Shown: positions 1 through 8,136, numbered from the stretch's first letter. The stretch is 18,692 nt of DNA from Sporomusaceae bacterium UBA1887 (GCA_002337925.1 DDHB01000008.1:51436-70127), one strand, 5' to 3'. Program-made: numbers and translations. The notes: a model not told the origin generated them from the sequence alone.

Positions 1-683
1 CTTTAGCAGAACGCTGGAGCTTGCTAAAACAAGAAGTTGAGGTTTTGCAGAGCCGTGGTCCCCAAACCAGTTTAGCAATAGGCGCTGCCGACAGCCTGAG
101 TGTATATGTACTGCCACCATTGTATAGGATGATAAGCCAGCAGTGTCCTTCTATTCGCTTGAAGATTCGAACGCAGCATACGATGGAGTCTTATGAAAGC
201 GTAGAGAAAAGGGAAGTCGATGTTGCCTTCGTAAAAGCAGAAAGAGTGGCTCCAGGCATGATAGTTGAGCCTTTCTATGTGGATGAAATGGTATTAGTCC
301 GGCTTAATACCGCAGAACGCTCTCCCTCTGCGGTCATCTCGCCCTTGGAATTAGACTGCCGGAACCAGCTGTTTTTCAGTTGGGGGCCAGCGTATCAGCT
401 ATGGCACGACCGATGGTGGAATGCTTTCACGCCAGCCAATTTGCAGATTGATTCGGCGGCACTGATCTTTTCTCTTATGTGGAATGCCCAGCAGTGGTCG
501 ATCGTTCCAAGATCAATCGCCAATGCCCTAGCCCAAACAGATAAATTTGTTATCCAGAGTTTAACAGATCCACCGCCCCCCAGAGTTTGCTACCAAATAA
601 CTCACAAGCACCTTGATTCGGCAAAAAAGTCCGCTCTTTCCCTATTAAACCAATTCGTTACCTTAATCTACCGCAATAATTAA
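1..683 (+). CDS. LysR-family transcriptional regulator, 5' end missing
   Basis: C-terminal part of a LysR-type regulator. The reading frame is open to the window edge (codons LAERWS precede the first possible TTG start at 21), so the helix-turn-helix N-terminus lies outside. The first visible residues fit the linker helix. The rest matches the periplasmic-binding-protein-like effector domain: a first strand near IGAADSLSVYVLPPLYRMI, the ESYESVEKREVDVAFVK segment with the usual 'hinge D-V-A' pattern, and a second lobe ending near residue 200. Such proteins bind a small metabolite and control a nearby, often divergent, operon; the effector and target cannot be read here. A hairpin terminator follows at 715-752. 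Family call is confident; specific function unknown. Confidence 0.85.
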   Translation, partial: LAERWSLLKQEVEVLQSRGPQTSLAIGAADSLSVYVLPPLYRMISQQCPSIRLKIRTQHTMESYESVEKREVDVAFVKAERVAPGMIVEPFYVDEMVLVRLNTAERSPSAVISPLELDCRNQLFFSWGPAYQLWHDRWWNAFTPANLQIDSAALIFSLMWNAQQWSIVPRSIANALAQTDKFVIQSLTDPPPPRVCYQITHKHLDSAKKSALSLLNQFVTLIYRNN

Positions 684-714
684 AATTAAGAAAACATACT
701 CTTTCCACAAATTA

Positions 715-752
715 CCGAAGCAAAATAGCCTTGTTTTGCTCCGGTTTTATTT
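715..752 (+). terminator. Rho-independent terminator after LysR gene
   Basis: CCGAAGCAAAA (715-725) pairs with TTTTGCTCCGG (734-744) with a single A:C mismatch, followed by TTTTATTT. It sits 32 nt past the LysR stop codon. Confidence 0.8.
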
Positions 753-755
753 AAT

Positions 756-784
756 TTGACCGGCAGATCCTGCGATAACATAAA
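756..784 (+). promoter_or_regulatory. Sigma-A-like promoter for the 3D-domain protein
   Basis: TTGACC (756-761), a 17-nt spacer and CATAAA (779-784). The predicted start near 791 gives a 5' leader of about 75 nt containing a weak AGTTG/CAACT pairing but no riboswitch I recognise. Confidence 0.45.
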
Positions 785-867
785 TGTAGCCCGAGTTGTG
801 GCTTACCAATCTGCTTCCAGCTTCTGCACTCAACTAAGCAACTTTATCAGTAAAGGAAGTAAGCCAG

Positions 868-1605
868 ATGCTAAAAAAGACAGTTATTCTGATGCTCCTT
901 ATCTCCTATGTTTCCATTTCCCAGCCAACTCCCGCTCATGCCGGTTTTTTCTTAGTCAACATAATTAATGGTATTTTTAAGGGAAGCCCGAAGAATACTT
1001 CCGCACAGCCTAAACCGTCAAACAATCAGACGGGTACCTTAGTAAAGTTAGGAATGCAAAACAGCCAGGTCACTACAGTACAGCAATACCTGATTAAAGC
1101 CAAATACCTGACAGGAAAAGCGGATGGCATATTCGGCTACCAAACACTGCAGGCAGTCAAGCTGTTTCAGCAAGAAGCGGGGTTACTTGCCGACGGTATT
1201 GTCGGTGTAAAAACCTTGAGCGCACTAAGAAACTTCAAAGGAACCCGGCAGCAAAACAACCCAGTTCCCCGCAAGCCTGCTTACACTCCGCCAAAATCCA
1301 GCAATGACATTCCGGCTCATCTCTATGCTATCCCAATGATGGTCACCGGTTATACCCGTTATGACCCGGATTGTACCGATTATACATATCGCGGCACCTA
1401 TCTGCGCAGAGGTTTGTGTGCTGTTGATCCAGATGTAATTCCGCTGGGTACCAGACTTTACGTCCCTGGCTATGGCGAAGCGTTAGCTGATGATATTGGT
1501 GGTGCAATCAATGGCAATCACATCGATCTTGCCATGGACACGCGCGCTGAAGCTTTTGATTGGGGAAGACGCCATGTGACCGTCTACGTATTGCCCGAAA
1601 AATAA
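868..1605 (+). CDS. Secreted peptidoglycan-binding and 3D-domain cell-wall protein
   Basis: A 245-residue exported protein, probably a wall lytic transglycosylase-type enzyme. Residues 1-25 form a signal peptide (MLKK charge, hydrophobic stretch, cleavage after AHA). Residues about 57-124 are a PG_binding_1 repeat, with LGMQNSQVTTVQQYL and the DGIFGYQTLQAVKLFQ and DGIVGVKTLSAL halves. A Pro/Ser-rich linker follows. Residues about 155-243 are a 3D domain, named for its conserved aspartates; ADDIGGAINGNHIDLAMDT carries the catalytic-type Asp residues. Bacillota proteins of this build remodel peptidoglycan during growth, sporulation or germination. The ATG at 868 is preceded by AAAGGAAG and is followed directly by the signal peptide, which supports the start. 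Monocistronic by layout. Role in wall turnover is inferred from the domains. Confidence 0.88.
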   Translation: MLKKTVILMLLISYVSISQPTPAHAGFFLVNIINGIFKGSPKNTSAQPKPSNNQTGTLVKLGMQNSQVTTVQQYLIKAKYLTGKADGIFGYQTLQAVKLFQQEAGLLADGIVGVKTLSALRNFKGTRQQNNPVPRKPAYTPPKSSNDIPAHLYAIPMMVTGYTRYDPDCTDYTYRGTYLRRGLCAVDPDVIPLGTRLYVPGYGEALADDIGGAINGNHIDLAMDTRAEAFDWGRRHVTVYVLPEK

Positions 1606-1617
1606 AACTGCTGCTTA

Positions 1618-1647
1618 GCACAATCAGCAAACACACCTCATATTATG
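1618..1647 (+). promoter_or_regulatory. Sigma-K-like promoter candidate
   Basis: GCACA (1618-1622), exactly 16 nt, then CATATTATG (1639-1647). The Bacillus subtilis sigma-K consensus is GMACA-N16-CATANNNTA, so 13 of the 14 box positions fit (9 of 10 without counting degenerate ones). The expected start near 1654 leaves a short leader for the gene at 1677. A chance match is possible. Confidence 0.4.
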
Positions 1648-1671
1648 TTATATACATTATAAACTGAGGTG
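1634..1671 (+). repeat. Inverted repeat covering the ribosome site of the next gene
   Basis: CACCTCA (1634-1640) is the exact complement of TGAGGTG (1665-1671), which contains the GAGGTG ribosome site of the gene at 1677. If transcribed from upstream, the 24-nt-loop hairpin would hide the ribosome site. If the sigma-K-like promoter is real, the left arm is not in the RNA and no hairpin forms. Confidence 0.4.
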
Positions 1672-1676
1672 ACTAC

Positions 1677-2132
1677 ATGATGAATGAAAATGATGAGTTC
1701 ATAAACTTTAGTTTCTCTGTATTGCCAAGCAACACTTCCGGAAGTGTTGCAATCCCATTGACACTCTCACCTACTCCTACAACATTAGCTACTCTTACTA
1801 TGAGATCCGGCTGCGATTGTAATTGCGCTGTAGCGTTAAATGCAACGGTTGGCTGGCTGGCAGTAGCCAACGGCACCGGCTTGGAAAGAGTAGATGTATT
1901 ATTTAAAATCTGGCGGGGTGTACCATTAACTAATTTGGTATTTAGTGCTCTTGACAGCGCAGAAAGCGGCTTTGACAGCAGAAAGCTTACCAGCTTTAAT
2001 CATGTTGATACCCGTTTCGGTTCCTCCAGATTCTACACTTACTATCTCACCGCAGAGCTTCCTAATATCGGCAGCGCAGCTACCGTCATCGGACCAATCA
2101 CCTTCACTGCAACCGAAATCGAAGGAGGTTAA
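1677..2132 (+). CDS. Hypothetical protein with CDCNC motif, possible spore-surface protein
   Basis: A 151-residue protein I do not recognise. The start is ATG-ATG behind GAGGTG. There is no signal peptide or membrane segment. The sequence is rich in Ser, Thr, Ala and short alternating hydrophobic stretches, suggesting an all-beta sandwich. Residues about 43-50 hold a SGCDCNCAV cluster with three closely spaced cysteines, and the end is TATEIEGG. The overall look (small, Thr/Ser-rich, beta, cytoplasmic, Cys cluster near the middle of an otherwise plain sequence) recalls spore coat or exosporium proteins. The sigma-K-like promoter just upstream points the same way, because sigma-K drives late mother-cell genes. 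Both are inferences, and the cysteines could instead bind a metal. A bidirectional terminator follows at 2144-2176. Confidence 0.6.
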   Translation: MMNENDEFINFSFSVLPSNTSGSVAIPLTLSPTPTTLATLTMRSGCDCNCAVALNATVGWLAVANGTGLERVDVLFKIWRGVPLTNLVFSALDSAESGFDSRKLTSFNHVDTRFGSSRFYTYYLTAELPNIGSAATVIGPITFTATEIEGG

Positions 2133-2143
2133 AAACCTGCAAA

Positions 2144-2176
2144 AAAAGGCCGTAAGCACCCTGCTTACGGCCTTTT
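2144..2176. terminator. Bidirectional terminator between convergent genes
   Basis: GGCCGTAAGCA (2148-2158) and TGCTTACGGCC (2162-2172) form a perfect 11-bp stem with a CCC loop, flanked by A7 on the left and TTTT on the right. It can serve both the gene ending at 2132 and the minus-strand gene whose TAA stop codon lies inside the stem. Confidence 0.88.
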
Positions 2177-4090
2177 CACACTTAACTGAATAACATCTTC
2201 CGCTCCAACGGGCTTGCTAATGTAATATCCCTGTGCATAGTCGCAGCCTAGCCCCTGGATTAGCTCCATTTGTTGTTGGGTCTCTACGCCTTCGGCAACT
2301 ACTTTGATACCGATGCCATGTGCCATTTGAATTAAGTTCCTGAATACTACCTGTGAACGTTCATTGCGATTCAGATCACGAACCAATGACTTATCCAGTT
2401 TTAAAATATCCAGCGGCAGACGTGTCAAATAATTTATAGAGCTATAGCCTGTACCAAAGTCATCGAGACAAATTTTAATTCCCATTTCACGTAACAGCTT
2501 AATTTTTGTTTTGATCAGGGGGAACGATTCAACTAACACAGTTTCGGTTATCTCTATTTTGAGGCTGTTCAGGGCAATACCTTGTGTTGTTACGACTTCT
2601 TCAACAATTTCAATGAAATCCTCCTGCATGAGTTGAATAACCGAAACATTCACCGAGATAAAAATATCACGGGCACCGAGCTGCTCAAGCGTTTTAATCA
2701 TAGCCGCAGCATGATTGAGTACCCAGCAGCCGATCGGGATAATGGTCCCTGTCGCTTCTGCCAAGGGGATAAACTCTACTGGTGAAACGTCACCCAGCTC
2801 CCCTGACTTCCAGCGCAGCAATGCTTCAAGTCCAATGATTTGATGGGTCCTCACGCAAATCAGCGGCTGATACACTAAAGAAAACTCATTCCTGTCCACT
2901 GCTTGTTTGAGACTCTGTTCCATCAGTTGGCGGGCCGTAATATCACTCAACAACTTGGCTTCATAAATAACATAGGCATTTTTTTTGCTTTTAGCCTGAT
3001 ACATGGCGATATCTGCGTTTTTCAACAGCTCCACTACAGTATCTCCATGGTGCGGGTAAAAAGCCACCCCAATACTGGGAGTTGGCGAAATCAACACTCC
3101 TTGCACCTGCACAGGCTCGGCAATGATCCCCCGCAACTCGCTAAGCAGCTTTTCAACCTGCTTTTCATCTGCCTTACGCAGAAAAAGGGCAAACTCATCA
3201 CCGCCAAAACGGGCTCCAAAAATGTCCTCCCCAAATAAGGATCTGATTCTGTTAGCAATAATCACCAAAAACTGATCACCGGCATCATGTCCATAGTGAT
3301 CGTTTATGATTTTAAAATTATCCATATCCAAGAATAATACGGCTCCATTGTCCGGCCGATCCGCTTTCTGCAATTCTTCCCTCATGGTCTGCTGAAAAGA
3401 AAACCGGTTGGGCAAGCCGGTAAGATCATCATGGTACGCTTGCTTTCTCAACTGTTTCTCCGTAGAAGTGATCTTACGAAAAGCAATGACCCCAATAAAA
3501 ATAAATGTCAACAATGCCACCATAACAAGCATCAGCATATTCTGCTTTGCCAGCACAATTATACGGACAATGCCGCCGGTCTTGTCTGCCACATCCCGCT
3601 CATGCAGGGCTACAATCATTTTCAGGCCGTCATTTACGCGTTCCAAGTAGAGAAGACTGTCTTCCATCCGGTCCCGCGCCTCAAAGATTTCATCACGCTG
3701 AAAGGCACTCATTACTTGTAAAACCGACGTCCTATAACCCTGCCAGTTCTTCCCTACATACGTATGCAGTGCCTCCTCATCCTCCCGATGATTGCGGTCA
3801 TTCATATACTTTTTCTCAATTTGATCTATTTGAGCAATAATTTGCTTTTCAATATACTGGCGTTTATCTTCGCCCTCAGAGATGATCAGCCGTGATACCA
3901 GCCAGGGAACTTTATTGACCTCTCCCTGTACTTCCACGACTTTACTTAACTGTTTAACATTTTCGTCTTGAACGGTTTTTACGCTATATTCAATATTAGA
4001 CAGCTCATCCGCAACAAAACTCCGAATATAAAATGTGAGCGCAAACATGGCAGTGAATAGTAGAGTAAGAGCAAGTTTGCTTGAATTCAT
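2165..4090 (-). CDS. Membrane-bound GGDEF-EAL cyclic-di-GMP protein
   Basis: A 641-residue inner-membrane protein of cyclic-di-GMP turnover. Membrane segments at about 7-24 and 184-204 bracket an extracytoplasmic helical region (25-183) resembling four-helix sensor domains. The GGDEF domain (about 215-375) carries GGDEF at 296-300 and DxDNFK-type metal residues (LDMDNFK). The inhibitory RxxD site expected five residues before GGDEF is absent. The EAL domain (about 390-635) has E422-A-L, NVS (481), EITET, DDFGTGYSS (543-551), KLDK and AEGVE (599-603). These are the residues expected of an active phosphodiesterase. The likely net activity is degradation of c-di-GMP, with the cyclase half active or acting as a GTP sensor. 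The ATG start follows GGGGGAG. Target process (motility, biofilm, sporulation) unknown. Confidence 0.9.
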   Translation of the reverse strand: MNSSKLALTLLFTAMFALTFYIRSFVADELSNIEYSVKTVQDENVKQLSKVVEVQGEVNKVPWLVSRLIISEGEDKRQYIEKQIIAQIDQIEKKYMNDRNHREDEEALHTYVGKNWQGYRTSVLQVMSAFQRDEIFEARDRMEDSLLYLERVNDGLKMIVALHERDVADKTGGIVRIIVLAKQNMLMLVMVALLTFIFIGVIAFRKITSTEKQLRKQAYHDDLTGLPNRFSFQQTMREELQKADRPDNGAVLFLDMDNFKIINDHYGHDAGDQFLVIIANRIRSLFGEDIFGARFGGDEFALFLRKADEKQVEKLLSELRGIIAEPVQVQGVLISPTPSIGVAFYPHHGDTVVELLKNADIAMYQAKSKKNAYVIYEAKLLSDITARQLMEQSLKQAVDRNEFSLVYQPLICVRTHQIIGLEALLRWKSGELGDVSPVEFIPLAEATGTIIPIGCWVLNHAAAMIKTLEQLGARDIFISVNVSVIQLMQEDFIEIVEEVVTTQGIALNSLKIEITETVLVESFPLIKTKIKLLREMGIKICLDDFGTGYSSINYLTRLPLDILKLDKSLVRDLNRNERSQVVFRNLIQMAHGIGIKVVAEGVETQQQMELIQGLGCDYAQGYYISKPVGAEDVIQLSVKRP

Positions 4091-4112
4091 AAAGCTTCTC
4101 CCCCAAGAATGG

Positions 4113-4166
4113 TGTTGCAGTATGCCGCCTTATTAAGGCTGCTGAGGTTTACATTGTTCTGCAACA
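4113..4166 (-). repeat. Nested inverted repeat in leader of GGDEF-EAL gene
   Basis: TGTTGCAG (4113-4120) and CTGCAACA (4159-4166) are exact complements. Inside them GCCTT-ATT-AAGGC can form a second small hairpin. It lies 23-76 nt upstream of the minus-strand ATG, so it is either a structured leader or an operator. It does not match the c-di-GMP riboswitch motifs I know. Confidence 0.4.
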
Positions 4167-4424
4167 TTTTGCATTATCCTGCCTATTTTCTACAGTACTG
4201 ACTTGACTTCTCCTAATGGCTGAAACTGCTTTAACAGCTAAATAGGGGTACTACTTCATTTCCTCAAGTTTTACAAGTAAATTCCATCACGAATAATATA
4301 AACTAGGCAAATATGGTCTATAAGTTAAGAAAGCGGCTTCACAAAAAATTAAAATGAAAAGATATCATAGCCAAAGCTATTTAATAATACTTGGCGATTT
4401 ATCATATCAATCATCATTTTTTGC

Positions 4425-4450
4425 AGGATAGCGCATAGTAAATTCCGAAT
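4425..4450 (+). promoter_or_regulatory. Sigma-H-like promoter candidate for the kinase gene
   Basis: AGGA (4425-4428, in GCAGGATAG) and GAAT (4447-4450, followed by AT) are spaced as in the B. subtilis sigma-H consensus RnAGGAwWW-N11-12-RnnGAATww (here N12), with mismatches only at degenerate positions. No good sigma-A pair is visible nearby. Confidence 0.33.
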
Positions 4451-4485
4451 ATAACTAAAATTCAAGTTGAGAAGGTGGTGAAGTT

Positions 4486-5925
4486 TTGTTTCAAAACAAT
4501 CATTGCAACTTAATTGAAACTGGAAACGTATTGCTTACTCTAAACTGTGTGCTTTTTCACCACCGGCCTGAAGCGCTCCTAATGTGTACAGGGCACGGTA
4601 TCATACTTACAGCCAACCCTGCTGCTTGTACCATGTTCGGTCTTACAAAACAGGAACTTATCAAAGCCGGCCGACAAGGCTTGATAGATCCTGCCGATCC
4701 CCGTGCAGGACGATCTTTACAGCAGTTAGAAAAAAACAACTGCACTACCATCGAACTTACGCTCATGCGCAGTGACGGCTCAAAATTCCCTGCCATCCTT
4801 TCCTCGGCAAAATTTGAAGATAGAACAGGGCGCATAATAACGATTTTATCAATCCTTGATATGACCAATCACTATAAGGTGCAGGAAAACTATGGACTTG
4901 CTATTGAACAGTTGAGAGCAATCTTTGAAAACGCAACAGATGCAATTGCGATTTTTGATTTAGACGGAATCTTAGTACAAGCAAACAAAGGCTTCGAAGA
5001 GATTTTTGGCTGGCCGCTTGCCGAAGTTCTCGACCAGAGGCTGCCGGTTACACCACCAGATACAATGAACCATGCAGAATATATGGTCAAAATGGTCTCT
5101 GCCGGCGAAAGTATTAAGGACTTTGAGACAACGAAAATTTGCAAAGATGGAACGCGTGTCGATGTCAGCATTTCGATGTCGCCATTGAGAAACTCTTATG
5201 GAAAGATTCATGCCTTAGTGGCTATCGTCCGTGATATTACCGACAGGAAAAAAATGCAGGCAATAGCAGAGCGAGCGGAAAAGCTGCACCTGGTTGGGCA
5301 AATGGCGGCTGGCATTGCCCACGAAGTACGCAATCCAATGACAACTGTCCGGGGATATTTGCAGATGCTGCAACGCCGCCCCGAAAACGAATATATAGCA
5401 AGTCAATTACATTTGATGATTGAAGAAATTGACCGTGCTAACTCCATTATTACTGAGTTTCTGAGCTTAGCGAAAGATAAACGCGTTCATCTTGAAACAA
5501 AAAATATCAATCAGCTAATAGAAACCATCTATCCCCTAATCGAGGCAAACGCATTAGAAAAAGACAGGGTCATTAAAATTGAGTTAGGCCATACTTCCTC
5601 TTTGCTGATTGATCAGCACGAAATTACCCAGCTCTTGCTGAACCTTTTACAAAACGCAATCGAGGCGACAGATAAAGGCGATACGATTAAAATCCTAACC
5701 TGGGAAGAACAGGATCAAGTATACCTGGCGATTGAAAATACCGGCCCCATCATACCGCCGGAAATTATTAATTCACTTGGCACACCGTTTTTCACTACCA
5801 AAGATTCCGGTACCGGTTTAGGCCTGGCAGTGTGCTATAGTATTGCCGAAAGGCATCACGCTAACTTAAGCGTCGAGTCACAAGAGAATCGCACGCGTTT
5901 CACCGTCAAATTTACGGTTCCATGA
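4486..5925 (+). CDS. PAS-PAS sensor histidine kinase (sporulation-kinase-like)
   Basis: A 479-residue cytoplasmic histidine kinase with no membrane segment. Two PAS domains span about 25-128 and 143-255; the second has the typical ending VAIVRDITDRKKM. A HisKA domain follows with phosphoacceptor H279 in HEVRNPMTTVRGYLQ. The ATPase domain has the N box (NLLQNAIEAT, N386/N390), the F box (PFFTTK, 434-439) and the G2 box (GTGLGL, 442-447). The G1 box reads NTGPII (418-423) instead of the usual DxGxG, a possible weakening of ATP binding. The HEVRNP H box and soluble PAS array are typical of KinA-type kinases that feed the Spo0A phosphorelay. No response regulator is adjacent, as is usual for such orphan kinases. 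The start is TTG behind GAAGGTGGTG; no other start has a ribosome site. Substrate is inferred. Confidence 0.88.
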   Translation: MFQNNHCNLIETGNVLLTLNCVLFHHRPEALLMCTGHGIILTANPAACTMFGLTKQELIKAGRQGLIDPADPRAGRSLQQLEKNNCTTIELTLMRSDGSKFPAILSSAKFEDRTGRIITILSILDMTNHYKVQENYGLAIEQLRAIFENATDAIAIFDLDGILVQANKGFEEIFGWPLAEVLDQRLPVTPPDTMNHAEYMVKMVSAGESIKDFETTKICKDGTRVDVSISMSPLRNSYGKIHALVAIVRDITDRKKMQAIAERAEKLHLVGQMAAGIAHEVRNPMTTVRGYLQMLQRRPENEYIASQLHLMIEEIDRANSIITEFLSLAKDKRVHLETKNINQLIETIYPLIEANALEKDRVIKIELGHTSSLLIDQHEITQLLLNLLQNAIEATDKGDTIKILTWEEQDQVYLAIENTGPIIPPEIINSLGTPFFTTKDSGTGLGLAVCYSIAERHHANLSVESQENRTRFTVKFTVP

Positions 5926-5927
5926 AC

Positions 5928-5967
5928 AACGGCAAGGCTCAGAAATCCTGAACCTTGCCGTTAACTT
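5928..5967. terminator. Bidirectional terminator, copy 1 of a repeated type
   Basis: AACGGCAAGG (5928-5937) pairs with CCTTGCCGTT (5953-5962), with an inner TCAG/CTGA pairing. It lies between the convergent kinase and TPR-GGDEF genes, 3 nt after the kinase stop and 5 nt beyond the GGDEF stop. It closely matches the hairpin at 17756-17791. Confidence 0.85.
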
Positions 5968-7808
5968 TACTCTCCGCTGCCAAAGCCAAACTGAACTACC
6001 TTGTTGCGCCCTGAGCGCTTAGCCTCATAAAGGGCTTTATCCGCTTGGGCTAACAACTCTTGCGGCATACCATGCTGAACAAAACAAGCTAAGCCGAAGC
6101 TGCAAGTTACCCGCCCAAAAGCAGACCGCAGATGAGGCAGGTTTAATTCTTCAATGTAGAGCCTGGCCTTTTCGGCATATTGAAATGCCTGACTACAGTC
6201 GCCCCTAATCAATACGACAAACTCTTCTCCTCCGTACCGGGCTAACAGACATTCCTCATTCAGAAATGTATCCTGTAAAACGGCCGCTACCTGCACCAGG
6301 CATTCGTCACCCTGCAGATGACCGTAGTGGTCGTTGTACTCTTTAAAAAAATCAATATCCATGATAATAACTGCCAGTGCATTTTTCTCTTTTGCCACCT
6401 GCCGGCATGCAGCTACAAACTCTTTATTAAAGCGCCGCCTGTTTGCCACCCGGGTCAAAAAGTCTGTATCGGCCAATTGGCTGAGACGTTGGTTAGCTGT
6501 TTCCAGACTAACGGTGGCAGAGAGCAATTCTTTTTCCTTGTTTTTTCGCCATTTGTTCTGCCGATACAGAAACATGGCAAACACAATACTAGCAGCCAAA
6601 AAAGTAGCCACTACAGCCAATAACAGCCATTGAATCTTCAACTGCGCATTTTTGAGCGTAACATCTTTATGCAGTAATTCTATTTCTTTTGCTTTTCCTT
6701 CCAGCTCATGCTGATTTTGTAAAATCAGTATTTTTTGGTGCAAATCAGAATTGAGAATCGATTCTTGCAAGGATATATATTTATGTAGATATGACAGTGC
6801 CTGCGGTAAATCCAGAGAGGCTTCAAAAATCTTTGCTTTTTCCCAGGCAATGTCCCGTCGTAATCCTTTTTGCTTAATCTGCTCTGCTGTAAGCTCTGAC
6901 CGGTCGTAATAATCAAGTGCTTTTGCACTCTCTCCTTGCTCGGCATAGATGACCCCGGCACGAAATAGCGTATAGGCAACACCATGGGTATATTGGATGG
7001 ACTCGTAATGAGCCAACGCATTCAGCGTATAGCTTTCCGCAAGCGTGAGCTGTCCGGTCAGCTTGTACGTCTCGCCAAGGGACAGCATGGAATAAGCAAT
7101 TCCCTGTACTGACTGAATGCTTTCAGCCAGCTGCAAGGCTTCTTGAAAAACAGCCATTGCCGACGGAATATCCCCTTTTGCCCTGTAAACAAGACCAAGA
7201 TTATTTAAGGTATTTACCCGCCCACTTTGGTCGTTTTCGGGTTTTAGCAGCAATGCCTCGCGAAACAATTCTATTGCTTTATCATAATTGCCCAGCTTGT
7301 GATGTACCCTGCCCATATTATTAATGGATTTGGACATTCCAACTTTATCTTCAATTGCTCTGCGAATCTCTAAGGCTTTCACATAATGCTGCAGCGCTCT
7401 GTCAAACTGACTTTGCTCAAAATAGACAGTGCCCAGATGATTTTCTGCATCGCCTTCTCCCTTAAGACTGCCAATGCGCCGGGCAAGCTCCCGGCTTTGC
7501 TCCAGATAATCGCGAGATTCAAGCGCATTACCAAGCCGCATATGTGCCAGACCGGCAGTAAGCAGAGCAGACGTTAAAACCTCTTGATTATCCAGCTCTT
7601 TTGCCAGACTCTGCGCCTCATTGCTAAGTTCAATTGCCTTTTCGGGCCGGGTATAAACACTTTCGGCAGCTTCCCGCTCGATCTCGGCTAACCGATTTTG
7701 AGCCTCATGCCCAATAGAAGCTGCTGCAACCTGAAGAGACACTCCTGCCAGAAATAACAGGACAAAAAGCAGTACTTGTCTTGCTGCCACCCTATATAAT
7801 ACTTTCAT
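5967..7808 (-). CDS. TPR-repeat membrane protein with C-terminal GGDEF domain
   Basis: A 613-residue diguanylate cyclase-type protein. Residues 1-30 are a signal peptide or signal anchor ending AAA. About seven tetratricopeptide repeats follow (roughly 45-350); NLGLVYRAKGDIPSAMAVFQEAL is a clear example. A coiled-coil-like stretch (360-392) and one membrane helix (393-415) lead to the GGDEF domain (about 445-610) with DTDFLTRVANRR, MDIDFFKEYND and GGEEF at 526-530. The RxxD inhibitory site is missing (NEEC at that place). The TPRs should face outside the membrane and may bind a protein or peptide, passing the signal to c-di-GMP synthesis. The ATG start lacks a strong ribosome site close by; AGAGAGG lies about 15 nt upstream. 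The stop abuts the repeated terminator at 5928-5962. Confidence 0.9.
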   Translation of the reverse strand: MKVLYRVAARQVLLFVLLFLAGVSLQVAAASIGHEAQNRLAEIEREAAESVYTRPEKAIELSNEAQSLAKELDNQEVLTSALLTAGLAHMRLGNALESRDYLEQSRELARRIGSLKGEGDAENHLGTVYFEQSQFDRALQHYVKALEIRRAIEDKVGMSKSINNMGRVHHKLGNYDKAIELFREALLLKPENDQSGRVNTLNNLGLVYRAKGDIPSAMAVFQEALQLAESIQSVQGIAYSMLSLGETYKLTGQLTLAESYTLNALAHYESIQYTHGVAYTLFRAGVIYAEQGESAKALDYYDRSELTAEQIKQKGLRRDIAWEKAKIFEASLDLPQALSYLHKYISLQESILNSDLHQKILILQNQHELEGKAKEIELLHKDVTLKNAQLKIQWLLLAVVATFLAASIVFAMFLYRQNKWRKNKEKELLSATVSLETANQRLSQLADTDFLTRVANRRRFNKEFVAACRQVAKEKNALAVIIMDIDFFKEYNDHYGHLQGDECLVQVAAVLQDTFLNEECLLARYGGEEFVVLIRGDCSQAFQYAEKARLYIEELNLPHLRSAFGRVTCSFGLACFVQHGMPQELLAQADKALYEAKRSGRNKVVQFGFGSGE

Positions 7809-8136
7809 AACAACTATCTTTTTGCCTCTCTTTTTAAGCTGCCTTCAAAAACTAGTAGATACATTCGACAGCAATAGACCTACTCCTCTCGGCAAGGGTT
7901 GTATCACCATGCGGAATTTTTAAGCGCACAGGGGCGACATCCGGCAGCAGAGGTACCTACAAAGCGCTATTGTGCATCCATCTGTCTTTATCGGCGTACG
8001 CGTTGATTTTTATACAAATAATCCATTTGTCTGATCTGACATTTTATACTAACATAAAACCAGATCCGTATTTACTATTATTAACTTCCACTGTGGTTTT
8101 TCTTAAGTAAAGTGCTAGAGGCAACTGGGGGATAAC
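7809..8136. other. Intergenic region between divergent TPR-GGDEF and nhaC-type genes
   Basis: 328 nt without a convincing ORF. On the plus strand TTGTCT (8027-8032), 17 nt and TAACAT (8050-8055) is a weak sigma-A promoter candidate for the antiporter, whose ribosome site is GGGGG at 8127-8131. On the minus strand TGTCGAA (7870-7864) matches a Spo0A box, but one 7-mer is weak evidence. The GC-richer part (7920-7980) has GCACA/TGTGC pairing and the palindrome AGGTACCT; I cannot assign it to an RNA family. Confidence 0.4.

Larger units (their letters stand above)
4091..4485. other. Intergenic region between divergent signalling genes
   Basis: 395 nt, AT-rich and without a convincing ORF. It holds the ribosome sites of both flanking genes, an inverted repeat at 4113-4166 on the GGDEF-EAL side and a sigma-H-like promoter candidate on the kinase side. 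I see no riboswitch or RNA gene in 4170-4420. Confidence 0.6.

Noticed and set aside
756..968. Open frame of 70 codons overlapping the start of the 3D-domain gene
   Set aside because: It starts on TTG within the promoter, has no ribosome site and overlaps a gene with a good signal peptide.
7864..7870. Spo0A box (TGTCGAA, minus strand) before the TPR-GGDEF gene
   Set aside because: A single 7-mer is expected by chance in a window of this size; no second box is near.
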